Numbered from the stretch's first letter, positions 9,346 through 19,504 are shown. The stretch: 64,000 bases of DNA from Bradyrhizobium diazoefficiens (GCF_016599855.1 NZ_CP067041.1:682001-746000); one strand, 5' to 3'. A program made the numbers and translations. The notes: generated by a model from the sequence alone, not told the origin.

Positions 9346-9586
9346 CACGTCGAGACGATCGCGAGCAGGGCGGATGGCGCCACACCGGCGCATGCAAGCT
9401 AGGGCGTCGCTTTTTATTCCTGCATCAAGCGCCTGTTAACCATCCCGTATTTTTGCGCGCAAGGATATAGTTGCGCAACCATTATTTACTCTACTTTAGA
9501 TGCGCTTCCGTAACTCTGCTACGGGTACGCGCAACAACCAATAGCTCAGCGAAAAGCGCGTGCTGCTCTGGAAGCGGAAGTGCGGC

Positions 9587-11089
9587 ATGGGCGATGGCAA
9601 TGTGTGGGGCCGTGAGGTGCTTGCCGGCCCGCCGGTCGCAGGTCCGCAATCACCGCAGGTATTGGGAACCTACGCATTCCTGATCTCGCTTTTGAGCCTC
9701 TTCTATCTTTCCAACGCGTCACTCCTCCTCAGCCACTACGATCTCGGCTGGCATCTTGCCGCCGGGGAGCTGATCCGGAACGAAGCGCGCATTCCGTTCC
9801 AGGACCCCTGGTCGTTCACGCTTGGGACCAAGCAATGGTTCAATCTCTCGTGGTTGTGGGACGTCGTTGCCAGCATGATCGTCCAGTCCACTGGATACGG
9901 CGGTCTTGTCGCCCTGGTCATCGCGTGCGGGGCGCTGATCGTCGGATATCTCACATCTGCCTGCCTGGGCAGCGGGGCGTCCGCGCTCGCGGCCTGCATC
10001 GCGACGTTCGCGGTGTGCCTGTTATATCCAGCCTACGAGGCTGCTCCCAACAGCTATCTGGCGGCATCTCCCAACGTCGCGACCATGCTGTTGAGCGTCA
10101 TCTTCTACCGGCAATGTTTGCGGCCGGTGAAATTGCTGTTGCTGCCGTTGCTGATGGTGCTCTGGGTCAACCTCCACGGCGGATTCGTGCTCGGCTTCAT
10201 GATCCTCGCCGTCTTCGGGGGCGGGGCCCTGTTCCGGCGCGACTGGAGCAGGTTCAAGGCCATTGCGCTGGCGGGGATCGGCTGCCTCGCCGCAACCTTC
10301 GTCAATCCGCTCGGCTGGCAAATCTACTTGGGTGTGACGGCGACCTTAGGGAATTTTGTCCAGGGCAACATCGGCGAGTGGCTTCCATACGCTCACAATA
10401 TCGAAATCCCCGGCAGCATTCCCGGGATGGCTTACATCCTCGCGTTCATCGCACTCGAACTCCACTATGGCTTCTCGACGAAAATTCGCCTGGAGCCGCG
10501 CATTCTCTGCTGGGTCTTTCTCGCGCTCGGGCTCCACCAGTTTCGATACATGTCGTTTTTCTTCATTTTCTCGACCATCCCGGTGGCCCTGCACCTTGAT
10601 CGATTTCTCCCCAAATGGCTGCCTCAGCTGCAGGTTCAGCAGGCTTTATTGACCGCCGCGATCGCCGGTGCATGCGCGCTCCCCCTCACGCTTCTTCAGG
10701 TGCAGCCGGCGCTGGCCTTGCCTGACATGCTGTCAGAACAGGACGCGGAATATTTGCAGACGCATCTTGCGCATGCGCGGGTGCTCAATCACTGGAACGT
10801 CGGAGGATATTTGATCCTCCAGACCCATGGATCGGTCCCCCTGTTCGTCGACGGACGTGCCGCAACCGCCTATCCGGATGGATTGTTGCGGGATTATTTC
10901 AAGCTCGTGCGTTGGGAGATCGATGAAAGCGCCTGGGACGAGGTGCTCGAAAAATACCACATCGACGCGGTGCTGTGGCTCAAGGGGCACGAGGAGCTGA
11001 GGCAGTTCCTGGTGGGAAAGCGCGGCTGGACGGAGGACCACACCGGACCTTACGAAAGCGTATACACGAGACCGGCGACGGCACGCTGA
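9587..11089 (+). CDS. Polytopic membrane protein, glycosyltransferase-like
   Basis: About 500 residues with roughly ten membrane segments in the first 380. An early loop contains LSHYDLGWHLAAGELIRN, DPWSFTLG and WFNLSWLWDV. The C-terminal domain is soluble and contains LNHWNVGGYLILQTHG, VPLFVDGRAATAYPDG and DAVLWLKGHEEL. The layout resembles membrane glycosyltransferases of the PMT/ArnT kind, but I cannot assign a family or substrate. I chose ATG 9587 over GTG 9560 because GGAAG lies seven bases upstream of it. Confidence 0.75.
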   Translation: MGDGNVWGREVLAGPPVAGPQSPQVLGTYAFLISLLSLFYLSNASLLLSHYDLGWHLAAGELIRNEARIPFQDPWSFTLGTKQWFNLSWLWDVVASMIVQSTGYGGLVALVIACGALIVGYLTSACLGSGASALAACIATFAVCLLYPAYEAAPNSYLAASPNVATMLLSVIFYRQCLRPVKLLLLPLLMVLWVNLHGGFVLGFMILAVFGGGALFRRDWSRFKAIALAGIGCLAATFVNPLGWQIYLGVTATLGNFVQGNIGEWLPYAHNIEIPGSIPGMAYILAFIALELHYGFSTKIRLEPRILCWVFLALGLHQFRYMSFFFIFSTIPVALHLDRFLPKWLPQLQVQQALLTAAIAGACALPLTLLQVQPALALPDMLSEQDAEYLQTHLAHARVLNHWNVGGYLILQTHGSVPLFVDGRAATAYPDGLLRDYFKLVRWEIDESAWDEVLEKYHIDAVLWLKGHEELRQFLVGKRGWTEDHTGPYESVYTRPATAR

Positions 11090-11231
11090 CGTGAGGTCTC
11101 GACCGTTCAGGGCATCTGCGCTTTTGACCCGGAGCGGTACTAAACCGGGTTCGCAATGACGCAATGAGATTGAGAAGTCAGGTGGATATGTTAGATCCAC
11201 GCCGAACACCGCGGCGGGGATCCACATCGAC

Positions 11232-12206
11232 ATGAGACGGCGAGAGTTCGTCAGCCTGATTGGAGGCGCGGTGGCTCTTTGGCCGCTTGTCGCAAAGGCG
11301 CAGGGCAAGGTGCCGGTGATCGGCTATCTTCACCATGCAACGCCCGATTACCAACCAGCGGCCGTGAGCTTCCTCAAGGGACTTGCCGAAACGGGTTACA
11401 TTGAAGGCAAGAATTGCTCCGTCGAGTACCGCTGGGCGGAAGGTCATTACGACCGCCTGCCGGCGATGGCTTCCGAGCTGGTCGGACTTGGGGTGGACTT
11501 GATCGCGGCCTTCGGTCCTCCGCCTGCCAAGGCTGCCAAGGCCGCAACCTCGACGATTCCCATTGTGTTTGAAGTCGGTAATGATGCCGTGGAGGCCGGG
11601 CTGGTCGAAAGTCTGTCGCGGCCGGGCGGAAATGCCACGGGGCTGAACATCCTCTATACGCAGATCACGGCCAAGCGGCTCGAAATACTATGCAAGTTGT
11701 TGCCTAAGGCGAAGAACATCACGCTGCTTGTCAATCCAAAGAGCCCGACGGCCGTGCCCTCCATTCGCGACGCTCAAGCTGGCGCTCGCGCCACAGGCGT
11801 GCAACTTTCAATCCTGAACGCCAGCAATGATGCTGAAATCGAAACGGCCTTCTCAGAGTTCGGAAACATGCAGAGCGACGGACTCATCGTTGCGGCCGAC
11901 CCGTTCTTCGATACGCGGCGCGAACAGCTTCCTGCTGCCGCCGCCCGACATAAGGTCCCCGCGAGCTATTTCGAGCCGGAGTTTTCTGCGGTCGGCGGTC
12001 TCATCAGCTATGGAGCCAGACTTAGTTCGGTGTATCGCCAAATGGGCATCTACGCAGGACGAATACTCAAAGGCGAGAAACCAGCCGATCTCCCGGTTGA
12101 GCAGCCCACGAAAATCGAACTGGCAATCAACCTCAAAACGGCCAGAGCGCTGGGAATTGAAGTACCGCCGGAGCTGCTTTTCACAGCCGACGAAGTGATT
12201 GAATAA
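11232..12206 (+). CDS. Orphan ABC transporter substrate-binding protein (TrpX-like)
   Basis: 324 residues of the ABC_sub_bind family: KVPVIGYLHHATPDY, LVGLGVDLIAAFGPPPA, STIPIVFEVGND and FSAVGGLISYGARL. The N-terminus MRRREFVSLIGGAVALWPL looks like a twin-arginine or Sec signal. No permease or ATPase gene is adjacent, a common arrangement for this expanded group in Bradyrhizobium. The ligand is unknown; a tryptophan-like amino acid is only a family hint. Confidence 0.87.
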   Translation: MRRREFVSLIGGAVALWPLVAKAQGKVPVIGYLHHATPDYQPAAVSFLKGLAETGYIEGKNCSVEYRWAEGHYDRLPAMASELVGLGVDLIAAFGPPPAKAAKAATSTIPIVFEVGNDAVEAGLVESLSRPGGNATGLNILYTQITAKRLEILCKLLPKAKNITLLVNPKSPTAVPSIRDAQAGARATGVQLSILNASNDAEIETAFSEFGNMQSDGLIVAADPFFDTRREQLPAAAARHKVPASYFEPEFSAVGGLISYGARLSSVYRQMGIYAGRILKGEKPADLPVEQPTKIELAINLKTARALGIEVPPELLFTADEVIE

Positions 12207-12230
12207 ATTGATCGACTTCCGCTCCTGGAC

Positions 12231-12554
12231 TCAGCGGCGCAACCATCCGAGAGCGCTGGCGCGCAAAGAAAGCAGCCAATTCCAGAGCCGAGCGAACCAC
12301 CGCAGCGTCAGGAGCTTCGGGAGGACGATCCTGAACAGTCTCTCGACCAGAAGCAGACTAGCCGCGTAGGCGCACACTATGACGGCGGTGCCGGTGATCC
12401 AGTGCCCCTCGCCCGCAATTGCTACGGCCGCGAGCTTCAAGGGTTCAACGATGCTGGCCGGGATGAGAAGCAGCACCAAGGACTGATAAGGGCCTAGTCC
12501 CTCGATGTAGCGTCGTAGCCGCGATGGCAGTGGGCGTGACGATGGCTCCGTCAT
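12231..12554 (-). CDS. Small hypothetical membrane protein
   Basis: 107 residues with two membrane segments (around YQSLVLLLIPASIVEPLKLAA and WITGTAVIVCAYAASLLLV) and basic, tryptophan- and arginine-rich ends (LRWFARLWNWLLSLRASALG). It follows the DUF3606 gene by four bases, so they are probably cotranscribed. The family is not recognised. Confidence 0.7.
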   Translation of the reverse strand: MTEPSSRPLPSRLRRYIEGLGPYQSLVLLLIPASIVEPLKLAAVAIAGEGHWITGTAVIVCAYAASLLLVERLFRIVLPKLLTLRWFARLWNWLLSLRASALGWLRR

Positions 12555-12558
12555 GGGA

Positions 12559-12747
12559 CTATCGGCCTAGCCGCTTCTCCACCTTCTTGCGGCTGTTGCC
12601 GACCTTCTTGACGGCTTTCTTCACCGCCGAGACTGATTGCCCGATTTTCTTGGCCTCATATCGCACTTCGTAGTGTTGCCCGCCGGCGACGCGGCTGTGG
12701 TCCTGCCTGCGCCCCCGGGTGGTTTGCTTCTTTGCCTTCTCCGCCAT
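12559..12747 (-). CDS. DUF3606 family small protein
   Basis: 62 residues, very lysine/arginine-rich. The central HYEVRYEAKKIGQSVSAVKK and VKKVG match DUF3606, a helix-turn-helix-like fold of unknown function common in Rhizobiales. Its charge suggests nucleic-acid binding. It is upstream of the small membrane protein in a likely two-gene unit. Confidence 0.8.
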   Translation of the reverse strand: MAEKAKKQTTRGRRQDHSRVAGGQHYEVRYEAKKIGQSVSAVKKAVKKVGNSRKKVEKRLGR

Positions 12748-12991
12748 GACAATCCTCCTGATGGCGCAACGCGGAATATGTCGCCGGGTTCCGAGCGCCT
12801 TGCCCGCGCCGGAGCGGAAGCCGGACCTGAGGCCTCGACTCGCGCTCGCTGGAACGATTGGCTGAGCTCTGACCCTATGGGTAGTTCGTTCGGAAACCGG
12901 AATGTGCTGATCGGCGCGCGCCGCTGCTCGCGGCGATCCCCATTGGAACGTACTGATAGCGGATGGCTTGAATGCTCAAAGGAGTGCCATC

Positions 12992-13537
12992 ATGAACATC
13001 TCCCGTTTTGCTCTGATCATGGCTCTTGTCATCCCCTGTTCCGCGTTCGCTCAAGCCGGCGGAGGAGGAGGTGCTGGTGGTGCAGGCGGAGGTGGGTCAT
13101 CTTCGAGTGGCGGCCCAGGAGGCGCAGCCTCCTTTTCCGGGACGGCAGGTGCAGCCCCAACATCTCCGTCCGGCGCGGTAGGTACTGGTGCCGCAGGTGC
13201 TGGTGCGAATGCGAACTCGACAACGGCTCCCGGCCTTAACAATGGATCGGCCGCGGGAAACGTTGCGGGCGGCAACGTCAGCAGCCCCTCACCTGGCTCG
13301 TCCGGTGCAAATCAGCGAACAGGGATCGGGAATGGAGTGACAACGGGATCGACGCCCGGCACGAACGCTGCCGGTACGGCAGCCTCTTCGGGTTCGACCG
13401 CGAACGCTCAGGGCACGGCACCTGCGGGCGGCATCGGCAGGCCAATGACGACGGACGAAAAGGGTAGCGACGACAAGATAGATCAAGAGAACGATCGAGC
13501 TGACAAGATCGTGGGGAAGATTTGCAAAAACTGCTAG
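12992..13537 (+). CDS. Small secreted Gly/Ala/Ser-rich protein with CxxC tail
   Basis: 181 residues beginning with a signal peptide (MNISRFALIMALVIPCSAFAQ). A low-complexity glycine, serine, alanine and threonine region follows, then a charged end with DEKGSDDKIDQENDRADKIV and the last residues KICKNC. AGGAG lies seven bases before the ATG at 12992. It overlaps the next gene by 16 bases. It should be exported and largely unstructured. Function unknown; the cysteine pair at the very end could be a metal or disulfide site. Confidence 0.75.
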   Translation: MNISRFALIMALVIPCSAFAQAGGGGGAGGAGGGGSSSSGGPGGAASFSGTAGAAPTSPSGAVGTGAAGAGANANSTTAPGLNNGSAAGNVAGGNVSSPSPGSSGANQRTGIGNGVTTGSTPGTNAAGTAASSGSTANAQGTAPAGGIGRPMTTDEKGSDDKIDQENDRADKIVGKICKNC

Positions 13538-13737
13538 CTCGGATTGCGTGCATCGTTTTCACGGCGGGCGTTGCGGTCATTTCGCCTGCTGAGGCCAAAC
13601 ACAAACGGCACAACCCTCGTCCGGTCACGATAGCAGCAGGCCAAGTCGATTCCACAAGCGCTGCCATTGACCAGCCTCGCGATCCCGCCGACAAGGCGAT
13701 GAATAAGAAGATCAAGAGCATCTGTCGCGGCTGCTGA
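13522..13737 (+). CDS. Small secreted protein with CxxC tail, overlapping the previous gene
   Basis: 71 residues. The signal peptide (MQKLLARIACIVFTAGVAVI...AEA) precedes a short basic/polar stretch, and the protein ends KKIKSICRGC, echoing the KICKNC end of the preceding gene. The start would be TTG 13522, inside the final codons of the upstream gene and preceded by GGGGAAG, which suggests coupled translation. Function unknown. Confidence 0.65.
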   Translation: MQKLLARIACIVFTAGVAVISPAEAKHKRHNPRPVTIAAGQVDSTSAAIDQPRDPADKAMNKKIKSICRGC

Positions 13738-14212
13738 GAGCTTGCATAGCCGGACGACACGCACCGCCAGAGGATACCCGCGCTCGCCCTATGGTCTGAC
13801 AGGGGGCAGTCAGAGTCGATAGATCGCCGCTTTGCGCTTTAGGCATAAGCGGTCATCCACCTACACCTCCACAATGTCACCGATGGGCCTTGGTGTTGTA
13901 CTCCTCGAACTTCGTACTGTCCGTGATCGCGTGAAGCCCAACCACACAAGCTGGCATCCGTCATCTCCCGCAATCAGTTACGGCAAAACGCCGTGACACG
14001 ATGATTAGCGGGTCGAGCGCGGCGTGAACAGGCAAGTGTTCAACGCTCGTTGCGGAATGTCTGATGCATGCGGCTGGCCATGGCCCGATTAGCGCCGTCA
14101 ACGCTTCGCCATTGCGCGGGGACGACGGGCACACGGGTGCTCCGCATCGTGATGGCAGGCTTCGGCGTCTTCGTCTACGATCGAAGCGAGCCAGTTTTCG
14201 AAAGGCACGGGA
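13738..14212. other. Intergenic region without recognised gene
   Basis: About 475 bases. I see no protein-like frame on either strand that is independent of the racemase gene, and no clear RNA. It should contain the racemase promoter. Confidence 0.4.
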
Positions 14213-14902
14213 ATGCGACCCATTGGCCTGATTGGGGGCATGAGCTGGGAGAGCACCTCGCTCTACTACAAGCTCATCAACGAACGCGTCCGCGAGCGCA
14301 TGGGCAAGCTGCATTCGGCCCCGCTGTTGATGTATTCCTACGACTTCCAGGAGATCAAGGAGATGCAATATGCCGGCCGCTGGGCGGAGGCGGCGGCGAG
14401 CCTTGCGGAAGTGGCGCAGCGTCTCGAAAGCGCAGGGGCTCGCGCGATCGTGCTGTGCACGAACACGATGCACAAGCTGGCACCCGACATCGTGCCGAAA
14501 CTGACCATTCCCTTCATCCACATCGGCGACGCAACGGCAGAGCGCATTCGGGCCAAGGGATATCGGCGGGTCGGGCTGCTGGGCACCAAGTTCACCATGG
14601 AGCAGGAGTTCTACATCGACCGGTTGCGCGCGCATGATCTCGAGGTCCTGATTCCTCCCACCGAGGCGCGCGCCGACGTGAACCGCATCATCTACGACGA
14701 GCTGTGCCTTGGCATTGTCGCCGCGCCCTCGCGCCGCCGCTATCAGGACGTAATGGCAGCGCTGGTCGGGCGCGGCGCGGAGTGCATTATTCTCGGCTGC
14801 ACCGAGATCACGATGCTGGTGGGGGCGGCCGATACGTCGGTCGAGACGTTCGACACGACGGCCATTCACGCGCAGACGGCGGCCGATTTCGCGATCGGGT
14901 GA
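14213..14902 (+). CDS. Aspartate/glutamate racemase family protein
   Basis: 229 residues, the usual family size. It starts MRPIGLIGGMSWESTSLYY, the hallmark of the aspartate racemase group. The two catalytic cysteines are visible in IVLCTNTMHKLA (around residue 82) and CIILGCTEITML (around residue 196). These enzymes invert aspartate, glutamate or related amino acids by a two-base mechanism without cofactor. The substrate cannot be settled from the sequence. No amino-acid genes are adjacent. Confidence 0.9.
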   Translation: MRPIGLIGGMSWESTSLYYKLINERVRERMGKLHSAPLLMYSYDFQEIKEMQYAGRWAEAAASLAEVAQRLESAGARAIVLCTNTMHKLAPDIVPKLTIPFIHIGDATAERIRAKGYRRVGLLGTKFTMEQEFYIDRLRAHDLEVLIPPTEARADVNRIIYDELCLGIVAAPSRRRYQDVMAALVGRGAECIILGCTEITMLVGAADTSVETFDTTAIHAQTAADFAIG

Positions 14903-15078
14903 GGGGCATGTCGGTGGCGCTGGAGAGACCGCCATCCAAAGCCGAGATATCGGCCGCTGTCTGCGATGGTCCCATATGCTGACACCGCCTACCCGCAGTG
15001 ATAACATCTCTCTCGTCACGAGGCTGCCAAGTCGTTCTCATAAGCGCGCACGCAAGAATGTGTGAGGAGGCAAGTCCA

Positions 15079-16386
15079 ATGAATTGGAGAGCGCTCAGCC
15101 GTTGCCGGGGGCTTTTCTTGCCTGTCATTCTTGGCGCCGCGCTCTGGGCGCCCTTGGCCTGCGCACAGGACCTCCGAAGCTCTCCCGGCGCGCGTGACGG
15201 TAGCGAGGCGGGGCCGGTCTTTTCGGATAGCGGCCCCGATGCCGAGCTCTACGGCGCGGCTTCCGGCTATCCAATCGGCACGCGGGCAACCACCACCCAG
15301 CTCGACAAGCTCGTCGGGGTCTACAGCCATTTCGGCGAGATCTACCCCTCGCGCCGGATCGGTCGCGCGACGACGACTTGGCAATTCAAACGCGCGCCGG
15401 AGCCATCGATCACCTACAGTTTTGGCAACGAACGGCTGAGCATCGCGGATTACCTCAAGCGCAACCCGGTGACAGGACTTCTGATCGCCAGGGACGACAC
15501 CATCCTCTACGAGCATTATCAATATGCGCGGACCGATCACGACCGCTTTCTTTCGCAATCGATGGCCAAGACGTTGGTATCCATGCTGGTCGGGATCGCG
15601 GTCTCGGAGGGACGGATCAAGTCGATCGACGATCTCGTCTCAACTTACGTCCCTGGTCTTGCAGGAGCGGAATATGGAAACACATCCATCCGGGCCTTGC
15701 TGAATATGTCTTCGGGCGTCGAGTTTTCGGAAGTCTATGACGGGCACGATGACATAGCGCGGCTTGGGCGAGCCCTGTTCATTGAACAGCCAAAAGATCC
15801 CGCCGTCATCGTCGCGCAATTCAATACCCGAACCGCCCCGCCGGGCACCCGATGGCACTATGCGAGCGTGGAAACCGAGATACTGGGCCTGGTCTTGCGC
15901 GCTGCCACGGGCACGCGGGTTGCCGACTATCTCCACGACCGGATCTGGGATGCTATCGGCGCCGAAGCGGATGCCTCATGGGCGATAGACGGCAGCGGGC
16001 AGGAGGTTGCCTTTTGCTGCTTCAATGCAACCTTGCGCGACTATGCGCGCTTCGCCCGGCTGCTCGCACACGACGGCGCCTGGGAAGGTCGTCAGTTGAT
16101 CCCCCGGCAATGGCTGCTGGATGCCACGACCGTCAGGCCAGGCGATGGTCATCTCGCTCCGCGCGTGGCCACACCCTATTTCGGCTACGGCTATCAGGTG
16201 TGGCTCCTGCCTGGCGAGCAGCGCAGATTTGCCCTGCTCGGCATACGCGGTCAGGTCATCCTGGTCGATCCAGCCTCGAAGCTCGTCATGGTGCACACGG
16301 CCGTTCGCCAGAAGCCGTCCGAGCCGGGAGCCCTCAGGGAGCCGCTCGCGCTGTGGTCCGCCGTGCTTCAACAGCTCGGACAATGA
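15079..16386 (+). CDS. Exported serine hydrolase (beta-lactamase/class C-like)
   Basis: About 435 residues. The S-x-x-K nucleophile motif is SMAK in LSQSMAKTLVSMLVGIA, and a Y-x-S/N-type motif is in WHYASVETEILGLVL. The glycine-rich end IRGQVILVDPASKLVMVHT fits the fold of esterase/beta-lactamase-family enzymes. The N-terminus is a signal peptide ending ACA. ATG 15079 is preferred because AGGAGG stands nine bases upstream; a longer frame begins at 14998. Likely an esterase or peptidase rather than a resistance enzyme. Confidence 0.85.
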   Translation: MNWRALSRCRGLFLPVILGAALWAPLACAQDLRSSPGARDGSEAGPVFSDSGPDAELYGAASGYPIGTRATTTQLDKLVGVYSHFGEIYPSRRIGRATTTWQFKRAPEPSITYSFGNERLSIADYLKRNPVTGLLIARDDTILYEHYQYARTDHDRFLSQSMAKTLVSMLVGIAVSEGRIKSIDDLVSTYVPGLAGAEYGNTSIRALLNMSSGVEFSEVYDGHDDIARLGRALFIEQPKDPAVIVAQFNTRTAPPGTRWHYASVETEILGLVLRAATGTRVADYLHDRIWDAIGAEADASWAIDGSGQEVAFCCFNATLRDYARFARLLAHDGAWEGRQLIPRQWLLDATTVRPGDGHLAPRVATPYFGYGYQVWLLPGEQRRFALLGIRGQVILVDPASKLVMVHTAVRQKPSEPGALREPLALWSAVLQQLGQ

Positions 16387-16591
16387 CGATTTGACAGTGC
16401 GTTGAACCTCATGATGGCGCATTCGCTTGCCCTTCAGTGTGATATCGCAAGAGCTCAAAGGACCCTGCGAACTCCGAACCCAATCTCGTCAGGGAAGGCG
16501 CCGACCTCCCGGGCGAATTCGGCCCAAAGCGGACAAACTCTTGCGTTACCAGCGCTCCGCCATCGTAACCGAGCATCCAGGTGGTTCGACC

Positions 16592-17038
16592 ATGCTCCGG
16601 CTCCCTCCGCCTATTTGGACGTTGATCTATCTGGTCTTGTGCGCGCTGCTCAGCTGGTCGCTCGGTTGGCCGGCGCTTCCGGGCTTCCCGCTTCCGCTGC
16701 TCGGAATAGCTTTGGTCGCCTTGGCGTTCATTGCTCCGGTCTGGGCTTTCGTTCTGTTCCGGCGCGAGGACACCGAGATCCAACCAACGTCGCCGACAAA
16801 TCGCAAGCTGGTGACCGGCGGCCCCTACCAGTTCACGCGCAACCCGATGTATCTGGGCCTCGTGGTTCTCGCTCTCGGCATCGCGATATGGGTCGGCGCC
16901 TGGCCCATGTTCATTGCGCCTGTCGCGGTGTTCGCGACGGCGAATTGGGTCCATATCCCGTTCGAAGAAGCCAAAATGCGCCGCCAGTTCGAGGCGGAAT
17001 ACGACAACTACGTCGCGCGCGTGCGGCGCTGGGTTTGA
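16592..17038 (+). CDS. Isoprenylcysteine carboxyl methyltransferase-like membrane protein
   Basis: 148 residues. It has about four membrane segments and the family core GGPYQFTRNPMYLGLVVLAL followed by a C-terminal IPFEEAKMRRQFEAEYDNYV, which in this family binds S-adenosylmethionine. In bacteria the substrates are usually unknown. ATG 16592 is favoured over a longer frame from 16427 because the upstream part looks noncoding. No partner genes are evident. Confidence 0.82.
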   Translation: MLRLPPPIWTLIYLVLCALLSWSLGWPALPGFPLPLLGIALVALAFIAPVWAFVLFRREDTEIQPTSPTNRKLVTGGPYQFTRNPMYLGLVVLALGIAIWVGAWPMFIAPVAVFATANWVHIPFEEAKMRRQFEAEYDNYVARVRRWV

Positions 17039-17185
17039 GAGCAGGTGGCCGGGATCCATGGTTCAGATGTAGCAGGCCTGGGGGCTCGTACGATCTTGGC
17101 CGGCTTCGCCGGTTGAGGCTTCGATGGCAGAAAATGCACCGATTATGACCGCGCATGCCGCGTCAGCGCGGGTGCCATTCAGGAC

Positions 17186-17428
17186 TCACTGGAAAAATGA
17201 GCGCCTGAATGCGTAGTCCTCATCGGTTTCGTCGGCATCGCGATCAAGCTCATACTTGCCAAGCGAGAACGGCGGCATGTTCGAAAAATCCTGCACCACC
17301 TCGACGTAGTCCAAATGGCGGCGCATGACGTCCTCGACGAGCTCTTTCACGCTGACATTGTCCAGCCGCGCAACTCGCGAAGCCTTGTCGTAGAGTTCAT
17401 CGTCGAGATGTACCGTGATGTCGGCCAT
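17186..17428 (-). CDS. Ribbon-helix-helix (antitoxin-like) protein
   Basis: 80 residues. The N-terminus MADITVHLDDELYDKASRVA is a typical RHH/VapB-type start, followed by an acidic C-terminal region (DRDADETDEDYAFRRSFFQ). RHH proteins bind operators as dimers, and many are antitoxins that hold a toxin by the tail. No PIN- or RelE-type toxin is next to it, so it may be an orphan. A longer frame to 17629 exists but the extra part is not RHH-like. Confidence 0.75.
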   Translation of the reverse strand: MADITVHLDDELYDKASRVARLDNVSVKELVEDVMRRHLDYVEVVQDFSNMPPFSLGKYELDRDADETDEDYAFRRSFFQ

Positions 17429-17692
17429 GACGGGTTTCCGGTAAAGGCGCCCTAGATCGCCTGATTGTATAAGCCGCCTGCCGCAATAGGGAAGGTCGAC
17501 GGCCGCCAAGGTTCTCCTGATCACAGACGCTGCGACGATCGCATGTTGCGCCTGTTTTGCCCGACGGGTCAAGCGAATTTCGCTAAAATCGAAAATCCCA
17601 GTATGGACAGGGCCTCGGCTACTGTGCATGGGGTTGTTTTCGAGATTCGTGGTGTCCAGACCCGAAAATCCCGGGCCAGACCCTGGCCAGCC

Positions 17693-19504
17693 TCAGCTGT
17701 CCACCTTCAGCGCGGCAATGAAGGCTTCCTGCGGGATGTCGACCTTGCCGAACTGCCGCATCTTCTTCTTGCCTTCCTTCTGCTTCTCCAGAAGCTTGCG
17801 CTTGCGCGTGATGTCGCCGCCGTAGCACTTTGCGGTGACGTCCTTGCGCAGCGCGCGCACGGTTTCGCGCGCGATCACCTTGCCGCCGATCGCCGCCTGG
17901 ATCGGGATCTGGAACATGTGTGGCGGGATCAGCTCCTTCATCTTCTCGACCATGGCGCGGCCGCGCCCCTCGGCGCGGGTGCGATGGACCAGCATGGAGA
18001 GCGCGTCGACCGGCTCGGCATTGACGAGGATCTGCATCTTCACGAGGTCGGCCGGCTTGTAGTCGGTGAGATGATAGTCGAATGAGGCGTAACCCTTCGA
18101 GACCGATTTCAGGCGGTCGTAGAAGTCGAACACGACCTCGTTGAGCGGCAGATCGTATTTCACCATCGCGCGGGCGCCGACGTAAGTCAGCTCCTTCTGC
18201 GCGCCGCGGCGGTCCTGGCACAGCTTCAGCACGCTGCCGAGATATTCGTCCGGGGTGAGGATCGTCGCTTCGATCCAGGGCTCCTGGATCTCGGCAATCT
18301 TCACCACGTCGGGCATGTCGACGGGATTGTGGATCTCGAGTTCGCTGCCGTCGGTGAGCTTCATCTTGTAGATGACGCTCGGCGCGGTCGCGATCAGATT
18401 GAGATCGAACTCGCGCGACAGCCGCTCCTGGATGATCTCGAGGTGCAGCAGCCCGAGGAAGCCGCAGCGGAAGCCGAAGCCGAGCGCGGCCGAGGTTTCC
18501 ATCTCGAAGGAGAAGCTGGCGTCGTTCAGCCGCAGCTTGCCCATTGCGGCGCGCAGCGTCTCGAAGTCGTCGGCGTCGACTGGGAACAGGCCGCAGAACA
18601 CCACGGGGATCGCCGGCTTGAAGCCCGGCAGCATTTCGGTCACCGGCTTCCTGTCGTCGGTGATGGTGTCGCCGACGCGGGTGTCGGCGACTTCCTTGAT
18701 CGCGGCGGTGATGAAGCCGATCTCGCCGGGGCCGAGTTCGTCGACCTGCTGCATCTTCGGCGTGAAGAAGCCGACGCGCTCGACATCGTAGGCTGCGCCC
18801 GTGCCCATCATGCGGACGCGGCTGCCCTTCTTCATGATGCCGTCGACGACGCGGATCAGCACGACCACGCCGAGATAGACGTCGTACCAGCTGTCGACCA
18901 GCAGCGCCTTCAAGGTCGCATCGCGATCGCCCTTCGGCGGCGGCAGGCGGGTGACGATGGCTTCCAGCACGTCGGGCACACCGAGGCCGGTCTTGGCCGA
19001 GATCATCACCGCCTCGGAGGCGTCGATGCCGATAACGTCCTCGATCTGCTGCTTGACCTTGTCCGGCTCTGCGGCCGGCAGATCGACCTTGTTCAGGACC
19101 GGGACGATCTCGTGATTGTTGTCGAGCGCCTGATAGACGTTGGCGAGCGTCTGCGCTTCGACGCCCTGGCTGGCGTCGACCACCAGCAGGGAACCTTCGC
19201 ACGCCGCCAGCGACCGCGAGACTTCGTAGGCGAAGTCGACATGGCCGGGCGTGTCCATCAGGTTGAAGATGTAATCCTTGCCGTCCTTGGCGCGGTAAGC
19301 GAGCCGCACCGTCTGCGCCTTGATGGTGATGCCGCGCTCGCGCTCGATGTCCATGGAATCGAGCACTTGCTCCTTGCCCGCCATTTCGCGGTCGGTGAGG
19401 CCGCCGGTCATCTGGATCAGGCGGTCGGCCAGCGTCGATTTGCCATGGTCGATATGAGCGACGATGGAGAAATTGCGGATGTTGGAAATGGGGACGGTCG
19501 TCAT
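17693..19504 (-). CDS. lepA: Elongation factor 4 (LepA)
   Basis: 603 residues, the normal LepA length. This translational GTPase remodels ribosomes under stress. The G motifs are clear: [14 protein letters not shown] (G1), DTPGHVDF (G3) and NKVDLP (G4). The EF4-specific C-terminal domain ends with [23 protein letters not shown] 19504 gives the usual start [19 protein letters not shown]; a 13-residue extension is possible. It is divergent from the glycosyltransferase gene, with the promoters shared in a 113-base gap. Confidence 0.97.
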   Translation of the reverse strand: MTTVPISNIRNFSIVAHIDHGKSTLADRLIQMTGGLTDREMAGKEQVLDSMDIERERGITIKAQTVRLAYRAKDGKDYIFNLMDTPGHVDFAYEVSRSLAACEGSLLVVDASQGVEAQTLANVYQALDNNHEIVPVLNKVDLPAAEPDKVKQQIEDVIGIDASEAVMISAKTGLGVPDVLEAIVTRLPPPKGDRDATLKALLVDSWYDVYLGVVVLIRVVDGIMKKGSRVRMMGTGAAYDVERVGFFTPKMQQVDELGPGEIGFITAAIKEVADTRVGDTITDDRKPVTEMLPGFKPAIPVVFCGLFPVDADDFETLRAAMGKLRLNDASFSFEMETSAALGFGFRCGFLGLLHLEIIQERLSREFDLNLIATAPSVIYKMKLTDGSELEIHNPVDMPDVVKIAEIQEPWIEATILTPDEYLGSVLKLCQDRRGAQKELTYVGARAMVKYDLPLNEVVFDFYDRLKSVSKGYASFDYHLTDYKPADLVKMQILVNAEPVDALSMLVHRTRAEGRGRAMVEKMKELIPPHMFQIPIQAAIGGKVIARETVRALRKDVTAKCYGGDITRKRKLLEKQKEGKKKMRQFGKVDIPQEAFIAALKVDS

